From Halanaerobium polyolivorans (GTDB lineage Bacteria > Bacillota > Halanaerobiia > Halanaerobiales > Halanaerobiaceae), in the NCBI RefSeq assembly GCF_020711195.1, contig NZ_JAJFAT010000017.1:1-47543 (forward strand): DNA of 47,543 nt, given 5' to 3'. A program made the translations under genes and the position numbers. Numbering within the stretch: position 1 is the first letter of the stretch; each line of letters begins with the position of its first letter. Positions 34,480 to 42,836 of this stretch are shown one piece after another. Under the pieces are notes generated by a model. The model was not told where the DNA came from, ran no database searches, and saw only the letters and a program-made list of their open reading frames with translations.

Positions 34480-34700
34480 AATTACTGGGTTGTTGGTTAA
34501 AATTACAGTTTTACAGTTTTTAAAGAAGTTAGTAACTTAAAAAATATACTTCTTAATCCAATAACCAAACTAAAACCGTCTATTTACCTGTAATTCTGTA
34601 ACTTCTTTTAATTTAAATCATCTAAACCATTTAAATAATCAATTGATTATCACTAATACAGATTATAACTGTAATTCTGTAATCTACTGATTATCAGTCT
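34480..34700. repeat. Origin-like region with CTGTAAT repeats upstream of the D5 helicase
   Basis: No gene occupies 34438-35156. CTGTAATTCTGTAA occurs at 34588-34601 and 34669-34682; inverted forms (ATTACAG, TTTACAG) occur at 34500-34520, and a TGATTATCA palindrome near 34643 and 34688. Repeats directly upstream of a replicative helicase gene are usual for an origin. The rest to 35100 is AT-rich without clear structure. Confidence 0.45.
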
Positions 34701-35108
34701 AAATTATAATTTAAAAAATTTAGTAACCAGTTCTTAATCTCTTAATTAACAATACTTTTAAACCGTATTAATCATGAACCCTTAATCTTGCACTCTTAAA
34801 TTAAACTGACTCAAATTGCTATTCTTTCGTCATATCTCTTATCAATGCTTAACTTCTCAGGATCCCCCTTATTATTTAAATTTTGCTATTTATAACCGTG
34901 ATTTAGCTTTTTCTGCTGTAGTTGAACCATGAACCTCTTTTTGATTCATTTAAAACATCTTTAGAATTTTTAACTATTCTAATTCCTGGTTTTTGAAATA
35001 AATTAAGGATTATTTGATTCGTAATGAGTTTATTGTAGCATTATATGGTAAAAATGTCAAGCCTTGTTGCTTAAAATAATTCAATTGATATTCTTTTTAG
35101 TGTGTTTA

Positions 35109-35137
35109 TTGCTTTATAAGCTATTTTATGATATATT
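35109..35137 (+). promoter_or_regulatory. Promoter of the RpiR-type regulator
   Basis: TTGCTT (35109-35114), 17 bp, TATATT (35132-35137), about 20 bp before the start codon with AGGAGGG between. Confidence 0.55.
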
Positions 35138-35156
35138 TTTAGCAGGAGGGATCGTT

Positions 35157-36395
35157 ATGACGGATTATAATACTACTGGTGTTTTCGCCAGGATAGAAAA
35201 TGTTCTCGAAAATGGTTCATTGACGAAGACGCAAACTAAGATAGCTGATTATATTTTGAAATATCCATACTCAGCTTCTATTATTACTATTAAGCAACTA
35301 GCAGAAGAAACTAAATCTGGTCAGAGCACGGTTGTTAGGTTGGTGGATGAACTTAATCTAGAAGGGTTTAAAGATTTTCAGGATCGTCTGAAAGCTGAAT
35401 TAGCTTCTCTTCAAAAAACGGATTCTGCTTATTCTAAAAATTACACCATTATGGACATCATCAATACATACCTTAACAAAGATCTTCTAACAGATATCCA
35501 AAAAAATATAGCGGCCTATATAAAAAATAACCCAGAAAAAGTTATTAACTCTACTGCAGATGATATCGCGGATAATCTTTCTATTAGCAGCAGCACATTA
35601 ATTAGATTTGTGCAAAACCAGCTGCATCTCGATGGTTTTTCTGATTTTAAAAAAATTTTGAGTAACGAGTTAAGCCAAGATGCCCAAGCCAAAACAGAAG
35701 AATTTGATATCGAACTGCCCAAGGATAGCTATTCTGAAAAAAATATCGCCAAGAATATAAGTAACTTAACTTTTCCAAGCGAAAACATTGAATCTTGGGG
35801 AAACCAATATGAAGCTTTCAAAAAAAACCTGGAAAAATGGGAGGTTTTTAAATCTGCTGCTGAAAGTTTTTTTGAATATCTTTATGCGGCAGATAATATT
35901 TTAATCTACGATGATAATAAAATGACAGAATATATTCTACATCGTAGACTTAATACCATGGGATTTGTGAATTCCTACTGTAATTCCCAAAAAATATGCT
36001 TAGATAATATTGACGGAATAAGAAAGAGGTCTGAACTCCGAAAAAGCAAACTGTTGCAGATGATTAAAGAGCATAGTGTTTCTAACTTCAATAGTGCTTT
36101 AGCATCGAAACTTTCTAAATATAGCAATCTACTTATTATTGTTTGCTCAACTAGCTGCGATCAAAGCTTAATTCGGATCATTAAGAAAGCAAAAGGATTC
36201 AACTTTGATATCGCTATCTTAAAAATAAAGGAATGTCAAGAAGAAATAGTTCAACTGGAAGGTGTTGACTTGAAAATTAATATCGGGGATGAATTTGGAG
36301 GAACTGAAGCTGTAGTCAATGAAATGATGTTTTTTGAACTGCTCAACTTTCAAATCCAAAAAATGCTCAGAGAAAAAGGCTTGAATTTGGTCTGA
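35157..36395 (+). CDS. Double-HTH RpiR-family regulator
   Basis: 412 residues from ATG 35157, preceded by AGGAGGG; upstream codons are hydrophobic noise. Two RpiR-type helix-turn-helix domains follow each other: residues 3-80 (SLTKTQTKIADYILKYPYSA with QSTVVRLVDELNLEGF) and about 95-175 (DIQKNIAAYIKNNPEKVINS with SSSTLIRFVQNQLHLDGF). The second half (about 260-412) occupies the place of a SIS sugar-phosphate domain (NLLIIVCSTSCDQSLIRIIK) but is weakly conserved. RpiR proteins control sugar-phosphate genes. No target is obvious beside it. The duplicated domain is unusual for the family. Confidence 0.8.
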   Translation: MTDYNTTGVFARIENVLENGSLTKTQTKIADYILKYPYSASIITIKQLAEETKSGQSTVVRLVDELNLEGFKDFQDRLKAELASLQKTDSAYSKNYTIMDIINTYLNKDLLTDIQKNIAAYIKNNPEKVINSTADDIADNLSISSSTLIRFVQNQLHLDGFSDFKKILSNELSQDAQAKTEEFDIELPKDSYSEKNIAKNISNLTFPSENIESWGNQYEAFKKNLEKWEVFKSAAESFFEYLYAADNILIYDDNKMTEYILHRRLNTMGFVNSYCNSQKICLDNIDGIRKRSELRKSKLLQMIKEHSVSNFNSALASKLSKYSNLLIIVCSTSCDQSLIRIIKKAKGFNFDIAILKIKECQEEIVQLEGVDLKINIGDEFGGTEAVVNEMMFFELLNFQIQKMLREKGLNLV

Positions 36396-36415
36396 ACAGT
36401 TTTTGTTAAATAAAA

Positions 36416-36461
36416 AAATCCCTTTATAATAAACCAGATTCTGTCTATTACAAGGGGATTT
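36416..36461. other. Hairpin after the RpiR-type regulator
   Basis: AAATCCCTTTATAATA (36416-36431) pairs with TATTACAAGGGGATTT (36446-36461), imperfect in two places. The T tract is on the minus strand, so it would terminate leftward transcription better than rightward. It ends or insulates the regulator's unit. Confidence 0.5.
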
Positions 36462-36609
36462 AACATACTTCAGGGTTTTCCTTCTTAAGAGCAGTATTAG
36501 CAAAAAAGAATGTTAATGAAGTAATATATGTTTTTATTTTTTATTTCAAGACCCAACTTTATATAATTATCTCAGAAGAAAACTATAATTAATTAGGAGT
36601 AATATAATT

Positions 36610-37518
36610 ATGCCAAACTTCGATCAAGATAAAGTTGATAAAATAAGACGATTGACCATAATATCAATGTTTGCTGCCTCTGATGTCTTAATGGAGCTTT
36701 TTGCTCTCAAAGGTGGTAATGCACTAAATTATATTTATAATTTAAATCAGAGATCTTCTATCGATATTGATATTTCTATGGAAAATTCATTTGAAGGACT
36801 GGATTTTAAATTAGAAGAAGTAGAAAGTATTTTAGCAAAATCTTTTGAAAGGACTTTTAAAGAAAATGATCTGAAAGCTTTTGATATTAAGTTAGAGAAA
36901 AAACCTCAAGAAATGGATTCAGATAAGGAAGGTTTTTGGGGAGGATACCAACTATCTTTTAAGGCTCTAGAGCTCGATAAATGGCAGGATCTTAAAGAAG
37001 ATAATGATACAACTACAAATAATATGAGCAGGCAGGCTATCCCCTTTAACAGGGAATTTAAGCGTAAATTCACGGTAGATATTAGCAGACATGAATATGT
37101 TAAGGAAAGAGAACTCAAAATTTTAGATGATTACCACATATATGTCTATTCTCCACTAATGATAGTCTTAGAGAAATTAAGAGCAATCTGTCAGCAGACT
37201 GAAGAATATACTGAAATAATCGAAACTCACAAACCAAGAGGCCGTGCCCAGGATTTCTTTGATATCTATATTATTTTAGAAAATTTCTCTGAAATAAACT
37301 TAACTTCTAAAAAAAGCATCAGTGCTCTAAAAGAAATTTTTAAAATTAAAAAAGTTCCTCTTTCAATACTGGATAATTTAGAAAATTATAGGGAATTTCA
37401 TAAAGACAGTTTTACAGCCGTTATTGATACAGTTTTTAATTCAGATCAACTAAAAAATTATGATTTCTATTTCGATTATGTCTTAAATAAAGTTGAATTA
37501 ATAACTAAAAATTTATAA
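36610..37518 (+). CDS. abiEii: AbiEii-type nucleotidyltransferase toxin
   Basis: 302 residues with GGAG before ATG 36610. The nucleotidyltransferase signature is clear: FALKGGNALNYIYNLNQRSS (residues 31-50), then IDIDISM with the catalytic Asp pair (50-56), and KRKFTVDISRHEYV with the third acidic residue near 157. HKPRGRAQDFFDIYIILENF (about 207-226) is the usual Arg-Asp helical region. Such type IV toxins (AbiEii) stop growth, by nucleotide addition to tRNA in relatives, and protect plasmids and cells from phage. Its antitoxin normally precedes it in one operon; here the antitoxin-like gene is opposite and tail to tail. Confidence 0.85.
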   Translation: MPNFDQDKVDKIRRLTIISMFAASDVLMELFALKGGNALNYIYNLNQRSSIDIDISMENSFEGLDFKLEEVESILAKSFERTFKENDLKAFDIKLEKKPQEMDSDKEGFWGGYQLSFKALELDKWQDLKEDNDTTTNNMSRQAIPFNREFKRKFTVDISRHEYVKERELKILDDYHIYVYSPLMIVLEKLRAICQQTEEYTEIIETHKPRGRAQDFFDIYIILENFSEINLTSKKSISALKEIFKIKKVPLSILDNLENYREFHKDSFTAVIDTVFNSDQLKNYDFYFDYVLNKVELITKNL

Positions 37519-38403
37519 ATGCTGAGGATAGTATAATTTCCATCTTTCTGAGAAAGATGGATTTTTCATATTATAATTTAAATAAAAATCATATTCAATA
37601 TCCATGCTTTCTAAAAGCTTTAACTGGCTTTCTTTATATCCAGCTCGTTCTAAATAAAACCCCAGAACCTGATGATAAGGATAAATATAATCCATTTTTC
37701 TTAAATAAGCTAAAAGTCTATTAATTGATATTTGTCCTTTAGCATTAATATATGCTTTTAATATTTCTTCTACTCCTCCACCGTAGCCAGGCCTGATACT
37801 TATATCAAGTAAAGTTCTTTCTATATCTGTTATTGCTAAATTATCTCCATCAACTTCTATTTCAGTTATTCCTAATCTTTCTGTATTCTTTCCATTCAGC
37901 ATATATGCCTTAAAATCACCAAAAAAAGCTATGTGATTTGTTTTCCTCATTGGTTTAGAAAATGCTTTATCAATATTTTTCTGCTGCAGATCATAATTCT
38001 TATTTGAAGGTTTTTTTGATTGTTCTTGATTAGTGTAACTATTCTTTGGTATATTTTCAGTTAAGTTGTGAAGATACATGGTAGTATAATGACTTAAAAA
38101 TGAGTTTTTTCTTAAATTTAGCGGTGTTTTATATTTATAAATCTCTCTAAAAGCATATTTGGTTGTTGATTGATTTTTAGATATCTGATGTTTGAAGGGA
38201 ATCAGGATATTATTTTCAGCTAAAAAATTTATCAGGTCTTTTACCCTGGTGGCTTTAGGTAGGATAGAAAAAATTTTATTATATTTAAGCATATCATTGA
38301 TGTCTTTAAATAAAACAATATCTCCCCTATTAAATTTTTCATCAAACTCATTAATTATCTCTTTTTTTATAATCTTCATCGTTTCAAATCTACTTCTAGA
38401 CAT
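37513..38403 (-). CDS. abiEi: AbiEi-type antitoxin/regulator
   Basis: 296 residues from ATG 38403, behind GAGGTG; a GTG at 38412 overlaps the ribosome site. The N-terminal about 80 residues are a winged-helix (DMLKYNKIFSILPKATRVKD) and residues about 110-125 have the family phrase SHYTTMYLHNLTENIP. TDIERTLLDISIRPGYGGG (about 200-218) is the typical domain after it. AbiEi antitoxins bind inverted repeats at their own promoter and counteract AbiEii without direct contact. Here the upstream region has two perfect palindromes sharing a core. The stop overlaps the end of the toxin gene by 6 bp, convergently. Confidence 0.85.
   Translation of the reverse strand: MSRSRFETMKIIKKEIINEFDEKFNRGDIVLFKDINDMLKYNKIFSILPKATRVKDLINFLAENNILIPFKHQISKNQSTTKYAFREIYKYKTPLNLRKNSFLSHYTTMYLHNLTENIPKNSYTNQEQSKKPSNKNYDLQQKNIDKAFSKPMRKTNHIAFFGDFKAYMLNGKNTERLGITEIEVDGDNLAITDIERTLLDISIRPGYGGGVEEILKAYINAKGQISINRLLAYLRKMDYIYPYHQVLGFYLERAGYKESQLKLLESMDIEYDFYLNYNMKNPSFSERWKLYYPQHL
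37540..37566 (+). terminator. Terminator of the toxin gene, inside the antitoxin 3' end
   Basis: CCATCTTTCT, GA-loop, AGAAAGATGG (37540-37560) followed by ATTTTTC. On the plus strand it follows the abiEii stop by about 20 bp, and lies within the last codons of abiEi. Confidence 0.7.
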
Positions 38404-38422
38404 GTTTTTCACCTCATTTATT

Positions 38423-38452
38423 GTATCTATAAGTATATATACTTATAGATAC
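38423..38452. promoter_or_regulatory. Operator palindrome IR1 of the antitoxin promoter
   Basis: A perfect 30-bp palindrome with half GTATCTATAAGTATA, beginning 20 bp before the antitoxin start and just downstream of the expected transcription start. Its core AGTATATATACT recurs in IR2 at 38536-38563. Confidence 0.8.
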
Positions 38453-38470
38453 TTAGGTTGTATTGGTTAA

Positions 38471-38499
38471 ATTATACCATGTTATTACTTATTTGACAA
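38471..38499 (-). promoter_or_regulatory. SigA-type promoter of abiEi
   Basis: Minus strand TTGTCA (38499-38494), 17 bp, TATAAT (38476-38471), near consensus, about 70 bp before the start codon and between the two palindromes. Confidence 0.8.
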
Positions 38500-38535
38500 G
38501 CTTAATTGAATATATTATACTTTAATTACTATAGG

Positions 38536-38563
38536 TTATATATAGTATATATACTATATATAA
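38536..38563. promoter_or_regulatory. Operator palindrome IR2 of the antitoxin promoter
   Basis: A perfect 28-bp palindrome with half TTATATATAGTATA, centred 112 bp from IR1 and upstream of the -35. It shares AGTATATATACT with IR1. Two operators flanking a promoter fit cooperative autorepression. Confidence 0.75.
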
Positions 38564-38623
38564 TGAAAAAATTTAGAATTAAATATTCGTTCATGATTTT
38601 AATTTACATCTATCCAAAAGTAT

Positions 38624-39760
38624 TTATTTATTAGGTATAGCTAAACCATGTTTTTGGGCTGATTTAAAAAATAAATTTTTGTACCAATGTATCCCTTTAT
38701 AATAATTATACCAATCTGTTTCAAAAAAATTATCAGCTAAATATGCATCATAAACTACCCTTTTTTTATAATCTTGACTTATAAAATCTTCAAAAGCATC
38801 TCTTAACCATAAATCTTCATCATATTCTATAATTTTTTTATCATCTGCTGATAATAAATTTTCATCTAATAAGTATTCCTGCCAGACTTCTATTCTTTGC
38901 TCTAATATATCTTTGTTTAATAATACCTCAAAAAAATCTTCAAAGTTAAATTCTCCAGAGACATTATCATCTTTAAATTTTGGGTTGTTTTCCAAAAAGT
39001 CTTCTAAATTAATTTTTATTTTCATAAATGCTTTTTTGTATCTATCAACATTATGTATTCTAGTTTCTTCAAATTTCTTAGAAAAATCAACAGATGCATC
39101 AAAGCGATATTTCCATTCTAAATATGGTATATCAGGATAAGAATAAACCTGTCCATGTCCATAGGCAGGAATGAATTTATCTTGCTTTTCTTTAGAGAAT
39201 ACATCTTTTATTTTTATCAAAAATTCTTTTATCATTCGATTCTTTATTAAATATATATATTCTAAATGGACTTGATTAAAAGCTCTATCTTTATCTACAT
39301 CATTGACTTTACTTATTATGCCAGAAAATCCTTGATGAGTAAAAGTATCTGCATAGGCATGTAATGTTAAGCCAAACTTAACAGGGTCATCATCATTTTT
39401 TGCTTCTTTTAAAATATCAAGAATAATTGGGGATTCTTTTTTACAACGCATCTTTTTAACAAAGCTTTCTCCTTCACAACCTGGAACAAAATGAAACGCT
39501 GCAGTATTATTGACCATTGCAGCATAACTTAAAGTATTAACTTCAAAATAACTATGAGCAGTAGCTGCGTTAAAAAGAGGTGGAGTCTCGCTTAATTTCT
39601 TTAATAGCGAAGGATCATTATGATCAGATAGAGTAACTAAATTAACTCGAGCATCATCAACAAATTGCGACGCGTAAGATATCTTGTGAGCGATATCCTT
39701 TCTAAAACCAATAAATCTACTTAATGCTAAAACTGCATAATAATGAGCATCAATTTGCAT
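38624..39760 (-). CDS. DUF6765-family protein, probable metal-dependent hydrolase
   Basis: 378 residues from ATG 39760 behind AAAGGAG; a longer frame from 39820 begins in poor sequence. The start MQIDAHYYAVLALSRFIGF and the early YASQFVDDARVNL are typical of DUF6765. Conserved His and Asp occur in ATAHSYFEVN (about 70), FVPGCEGESF and especially FGLTLHAYADTFTHQGFSG (about 145-163), which look like metal ligands in a phospholipase C-like helical fold. No signal peptide. It follows the helicase-nuclease of the R-M operon on the same strand, about 220 bp away (39761-39981 has no gene). It might be a defence effector, but that is inference. Confidence 0.7.
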   Translation of the reverse strand: MQIDAHYYAVLALSRFIGFRKDIAHKISYASQFVDDARVNLVTLSDHNDPSLLKKLSETPPLFNAATAHSYFEVNTLSYAAMVNNTAAFHFVPGCEGESFVKKMRCKKESPIILDILKEAKNDDDPVKFGLTLHAYADTFTHQGFSGIISKVNDVDKDRAFNQVHLEYIYLIKNRMIKEFLIKIKDVFSKEKQDKFIPAYGHGQVYSYPDIPYLEWKYRFDASVDFSKKFEETRIHNVDRYKKAFMKIKINLEDFLENNPKFKDDNVSGEFNFEDFFEVLLNKDILEQRIEVWQEYLLDENLLSADDKKIIEYDEDLWLRDAFEDFISQDYKKRVVYDAYLADNFFETDWYNYYKGIHWYKNLFFKSAQKHGLAIPNK

Positions 39761-39981
39761 TTTAAAACACTCCTTTTCTATGAAAATAGTTTTAAAAAAA
39801 CTGTACATTAAAATACTCACTAAATTTCATACATTAAACAACCCGATTGAAAAACTAAAACTCAAGCCTTCTACCATTAATCTTAAGCCATTCCCTTTTA
39901 TCCTGCAGATCAGGAATAATAGAACCTACAGTATCCCAAAATTACTTGGAGTAATTATCATATAACAAATATATTTTGATA

Positions 39982-42816
39982 TTAATATTGATTACAAAAA
40001 AATCTGAAATCACATTCGCTGCAAATTTTCTTTGGTGGTAAATTTTTAAGAATAAACTCTTCATTTTTTATTTTCCGAACTATATTATCAAATTTATCAT
40101 TAGCTTTTTGAAAATCTTTATCCTCTATTGAAATATTCATTTTTGCTTCTTTCTGATTTTTAGCTCCAGTATAATATATCATTGCATTTTCAATATCGAT
40201 TCCATGTTTGTCTTTTAATAAATTAGCATAAGTTGCAAGCTGCAGCCTATATTGTTCTAACTTCTCTTCAGATTCCTCTGGTTTAGTTGCTTTAAGATCA
40301 ACCAGTTTATATTTCCCATCATCATCAATAATTATATCTATTTTACCACTTATAAAATAATCTGGTTTTTCTATACTAATATTCAATTCAGACTCACTAA
40401 TTTTCCCTATTAAGTCTTGATTATTTTTATAATATCTAATAATTTGATTTAATGCTTCTTTTTTTATATTAGGAGCTAAGCTTTGCTGCATATGTTCTCT
40501 TAAATTATCATAATTATTTTCAAACCAACCTTGAACCTTATCATCACTGAGTTCTTCACTATTATCTTTAAGATAATATTTGTTTACATCTTCAATTGTT
40601 TCATGCACTAAACTACCAAATAAAGCTCCACCTCTACGACTTGAAGTAAAACCAGATTCTTTATAAAAATTATACTGCCTGGGGCATGTATCATATACTA
40701 ATACATCAGTAGTTAAACTATATTGCTTCTTCAGCTTGCTGTTTTCTTTTGCATGTATTTTTACTTGATTCCAATCATTTTTTTCTATTTCCTCTAAATT
40801 TTTCACCATATTATATACTGGCCGCACCTTCGGATTAGCATTCTTTCTATATTTGCTTAAAACTAAAAAGTTTTCTGCTCTTGAAAAAGCCACATAATAT
40901 TTTCTCATATAGTCAAAATCGTTGATTTTATGTTCAGCTTCAAAACTATCTCTGTGTTTAAATTCTTTTAACTTTTTGTCAAGCTTACCACTTTGCATAG
41001 TCCTTTTACCCAAGTTACTAACAATAACTACAGGGAATTCTAATCCCTTTGCTTGATGGATTGTCATTATTGAAACATGATTTTTTATTAATATCTTTTC
41101 CCGATCTTCATATTCATTTAATCCTGTACGATGAAGTACATAAAAGAAACTCTGAAATAATCTTTGTGGTATATATTCAGCATTCCTAAAAGTAATGATT
41201 TGTGATTCTTTTAAGTAAAATTTATTGAATTTAGCTAGTAAATCTGACATTATTCCTAAATTGTATTTAGATAAACTATTATCATCTAAATATCTTTTAA
41301 ATGGTTCAAACTCAAACATCTGGTACATTAAATCTAATAAATTTTCATCTGTTGTTTCTTTCTTCTCAACAATTTCTTTGTAATATGCTTTCTTTTGTTC
41401 AAGCCAATTTGAAAAGTTTGAATATTTATCTTTTTTTAGTAATTCAGTAAGTTCAGCTTTTATTTCTTCTAAATATAATCTCCAATCATTTGCATATGAA
41501 ACAGTTTCTTTATCAAATTTAAATATATAAATAAATGAAGCCAAGATATATCTTATTTCCTCGTAATTGAAATAGTTTTTAGCTCTAGGACAATTACTTC
41601 TTATTCCTTTATTGCCTAGTGCATTTATAAAAGAATCAGAGTATTTACCTTTAACTGAATCAATTAAAATTGCAACTTCACTATAATCATTGATAACTTC
41701 TCTTGTTTTTAAATCTTCTATAAAATTAGCTACTTTTTTTGCTTGTCTTTCTTTATCAAACTCGTCAATTTTAAATACACTATTATACAAGGGCATCCTA
41801 TTTTGTCTGCAGGGCTTTATTGTTTTATTAAACCTTGCATTACCCCATTTAAGTGATTTCATAAAACGATTATAAATATCTATAATTTGTTGGTGTGAAC
41901 GATAATTTATAGTTAAATTAACTTTTTCAGCTTCTGGAAAATGTTTAGGGAATTCTAATAAATTTCTAACAGTAGCACCTCTAAATCTATATAATGACTG
42001 ATCTTCATCACCAACAACACAAATATTGTTGGTTTTCTCAATCAATTTATAGATTATTTTTTCTTGTATATAATTAGTATCTTGAAATTCATCTACCATT
42101 ATATATTTAAATCTATTTTTTAATTCTTCCTCTGTTTTTTTATTTTCCAATAAATCATTGAGATAATATTGTAAAAAAGCAAAATCAACATAATTTTTTT
42201 CAGATAGTAAATCTCGATAATTTTGATACGCATAACCCAATTCTTCAAAAAATTTATCACCACTAAATACTAACTCTTCAGGCGATATTAACTCTTGGGT
42301 CAATTTATTGAAATATTTAATTAATCCTTCTATAGTTCTCCATTTATATTTCCACTTATTAAGATATTTTTTTCTTCTTGATTCATCAGTTGAATCTCTC
42401 AATATTTTTTTAAAGTTATCATTAATGAAAAACTTCTGCATTACTTCATCTAAAACTTCGAATCCTCTATCCAAATGTGGATGAACATCTGTAAATTCTC
42501 TTAAAATCTCATTGCAAAAACCATGAATGGTATTAATCATTATATCACTAGTATCAATTTTATAATCCAAATTATCAATCATATTAGCTATTCTAGTTTT
42601 TAGTTGAAGAGCAGCTTTTTCTGTAAAAGTACATACTAAAATATCTTTGGCTGGTACCTTTTTATTAGCTAATAAATTTACAGTTCTTAAAATCAAACTT
42701 TGAGTTTTTCCTGAACCAGGACCTGCAATCATTAATAAAGGTCCTTCTGTAGTCTCAATTGCTTTTTGCTGCTCCTTATTTGGTTTAAAATCTAGTAAAT
42801 TATAAATATCATTCAT
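39982..42816 (-). CDS. UvrD/AddB-like helicase fused to a Cas4-type nuclease
   Basis: 944 residues, ATG 42816 behind GGGAGG. Superfamily 1 helicase motifs: Q motif NKEQQKAIETTEGP (14-27), Walker A IAGPGSGKTQSLI (about 33), motif Ia CTFTEKAAL, Walker B MVDEFQDTN (near 238), motif IV NYRSHQQ, motif V SIMTIHQAKGLEFPVVIVSN and motif VI YVAFSRAE. From about 720 a PD-(D/E)XK nuclease domain follows: HETIEDVNKYY, SGKIDIIIDDDGKYKLVDLK. Cys in DTCPRQYNF and three in CSECDFRFFC match the Fe-S cluster of AddB and Cas4 nucleases. It is the third gene of mod-res, 20 bp after res. DNA end-processing of cleaved invaders is the likely role. Confidence 0.9.
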   Translation of the reverse strand: MNDIYNLLDFKPNKEQQKAIETTEGPLLMIAGPGSGKTQSLILRTVNLLANKKVPAKDILVCTFTEKAALQLKTRIANMIDNLDYKIDTSDIMINTIHGFCNEILREFTDVHPHLDRGFEVLDEVMQKFFINDNFKKILRDSTDESRRKKYLNKWKYKWRTIEGLIKYFNKLTQELISPEELVFSGDKFFEELGYAYQNYRDLLSEKNYVDFAFLQYYLNDLLENKKTEEELKNRFKYIMVDEFQDTNYIQEKIIYKLIEKTNNICVVGDEDQSLYRFRGATVRNLLEFPKHFPEAEKVNLTINYRSHQQIIDIYNRFMKSLKWGNARFNKTIKPCRQNRMPLYNSVFKIDEFDKERQAKKVANFIEDLKTREVINDYSEVAILIDSVKGKYSDSFINALGNKGIRSNCPRAKNYFNYEEIRYILASFIYIFKFDKETVSYANDWRLYLEEIKAELTELLKKDKYSNFSNWLEQKKAYYKEIVEKKETTDENLLDLMYQMFEFEPFKRYLDDNSLSKYNLGIMSDLLAKFNKFYLKESQIITFRNAEYIPQRLFQSFFYVLHRTGLNEYEDREKILIKNHVSIMTIHQAKGLEFPVVIVSNLGKRTMQSGKLDKKLKEFKHRDSFEAEHKINDFDYMRKYYVAFSRAENFLVLSKYRKNANPKVRPVYNMVKNLEEIEKNDWNQVKIHAKENSKLKKQYSLTTDVLVYDTCPRQYNFYKESGFTSSRRGGALFGSLVHETIEDVNKYYLKDNSEELSDDKVQGWFENNYDNLREHMQQSLAPNIKKEALNQIIRYYKNNQDLIGKISESELNISIEKPDYFISGKIDIIIDDDGKYKLVDLKATKPEESEEKLEQYRLQLATYANLLKDKHGIDIENAMIYYTGAKNQKEAKMNISIEDKDFQKANDKFDNIVRKIKNEEFILKNLPPKKICSECDFRFFCNQY

Positions 42817-42836
42817 GGTTTTATTCCTCCCTGAAA

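Noticed and set aside
39780-39965. Plus-strand ORF of 61 codons before the DUF6765 gene
   Set aside because: No ribosome site and a composition like noncoding AT-rich sequence; it faces the start of the DUF6765 gene.
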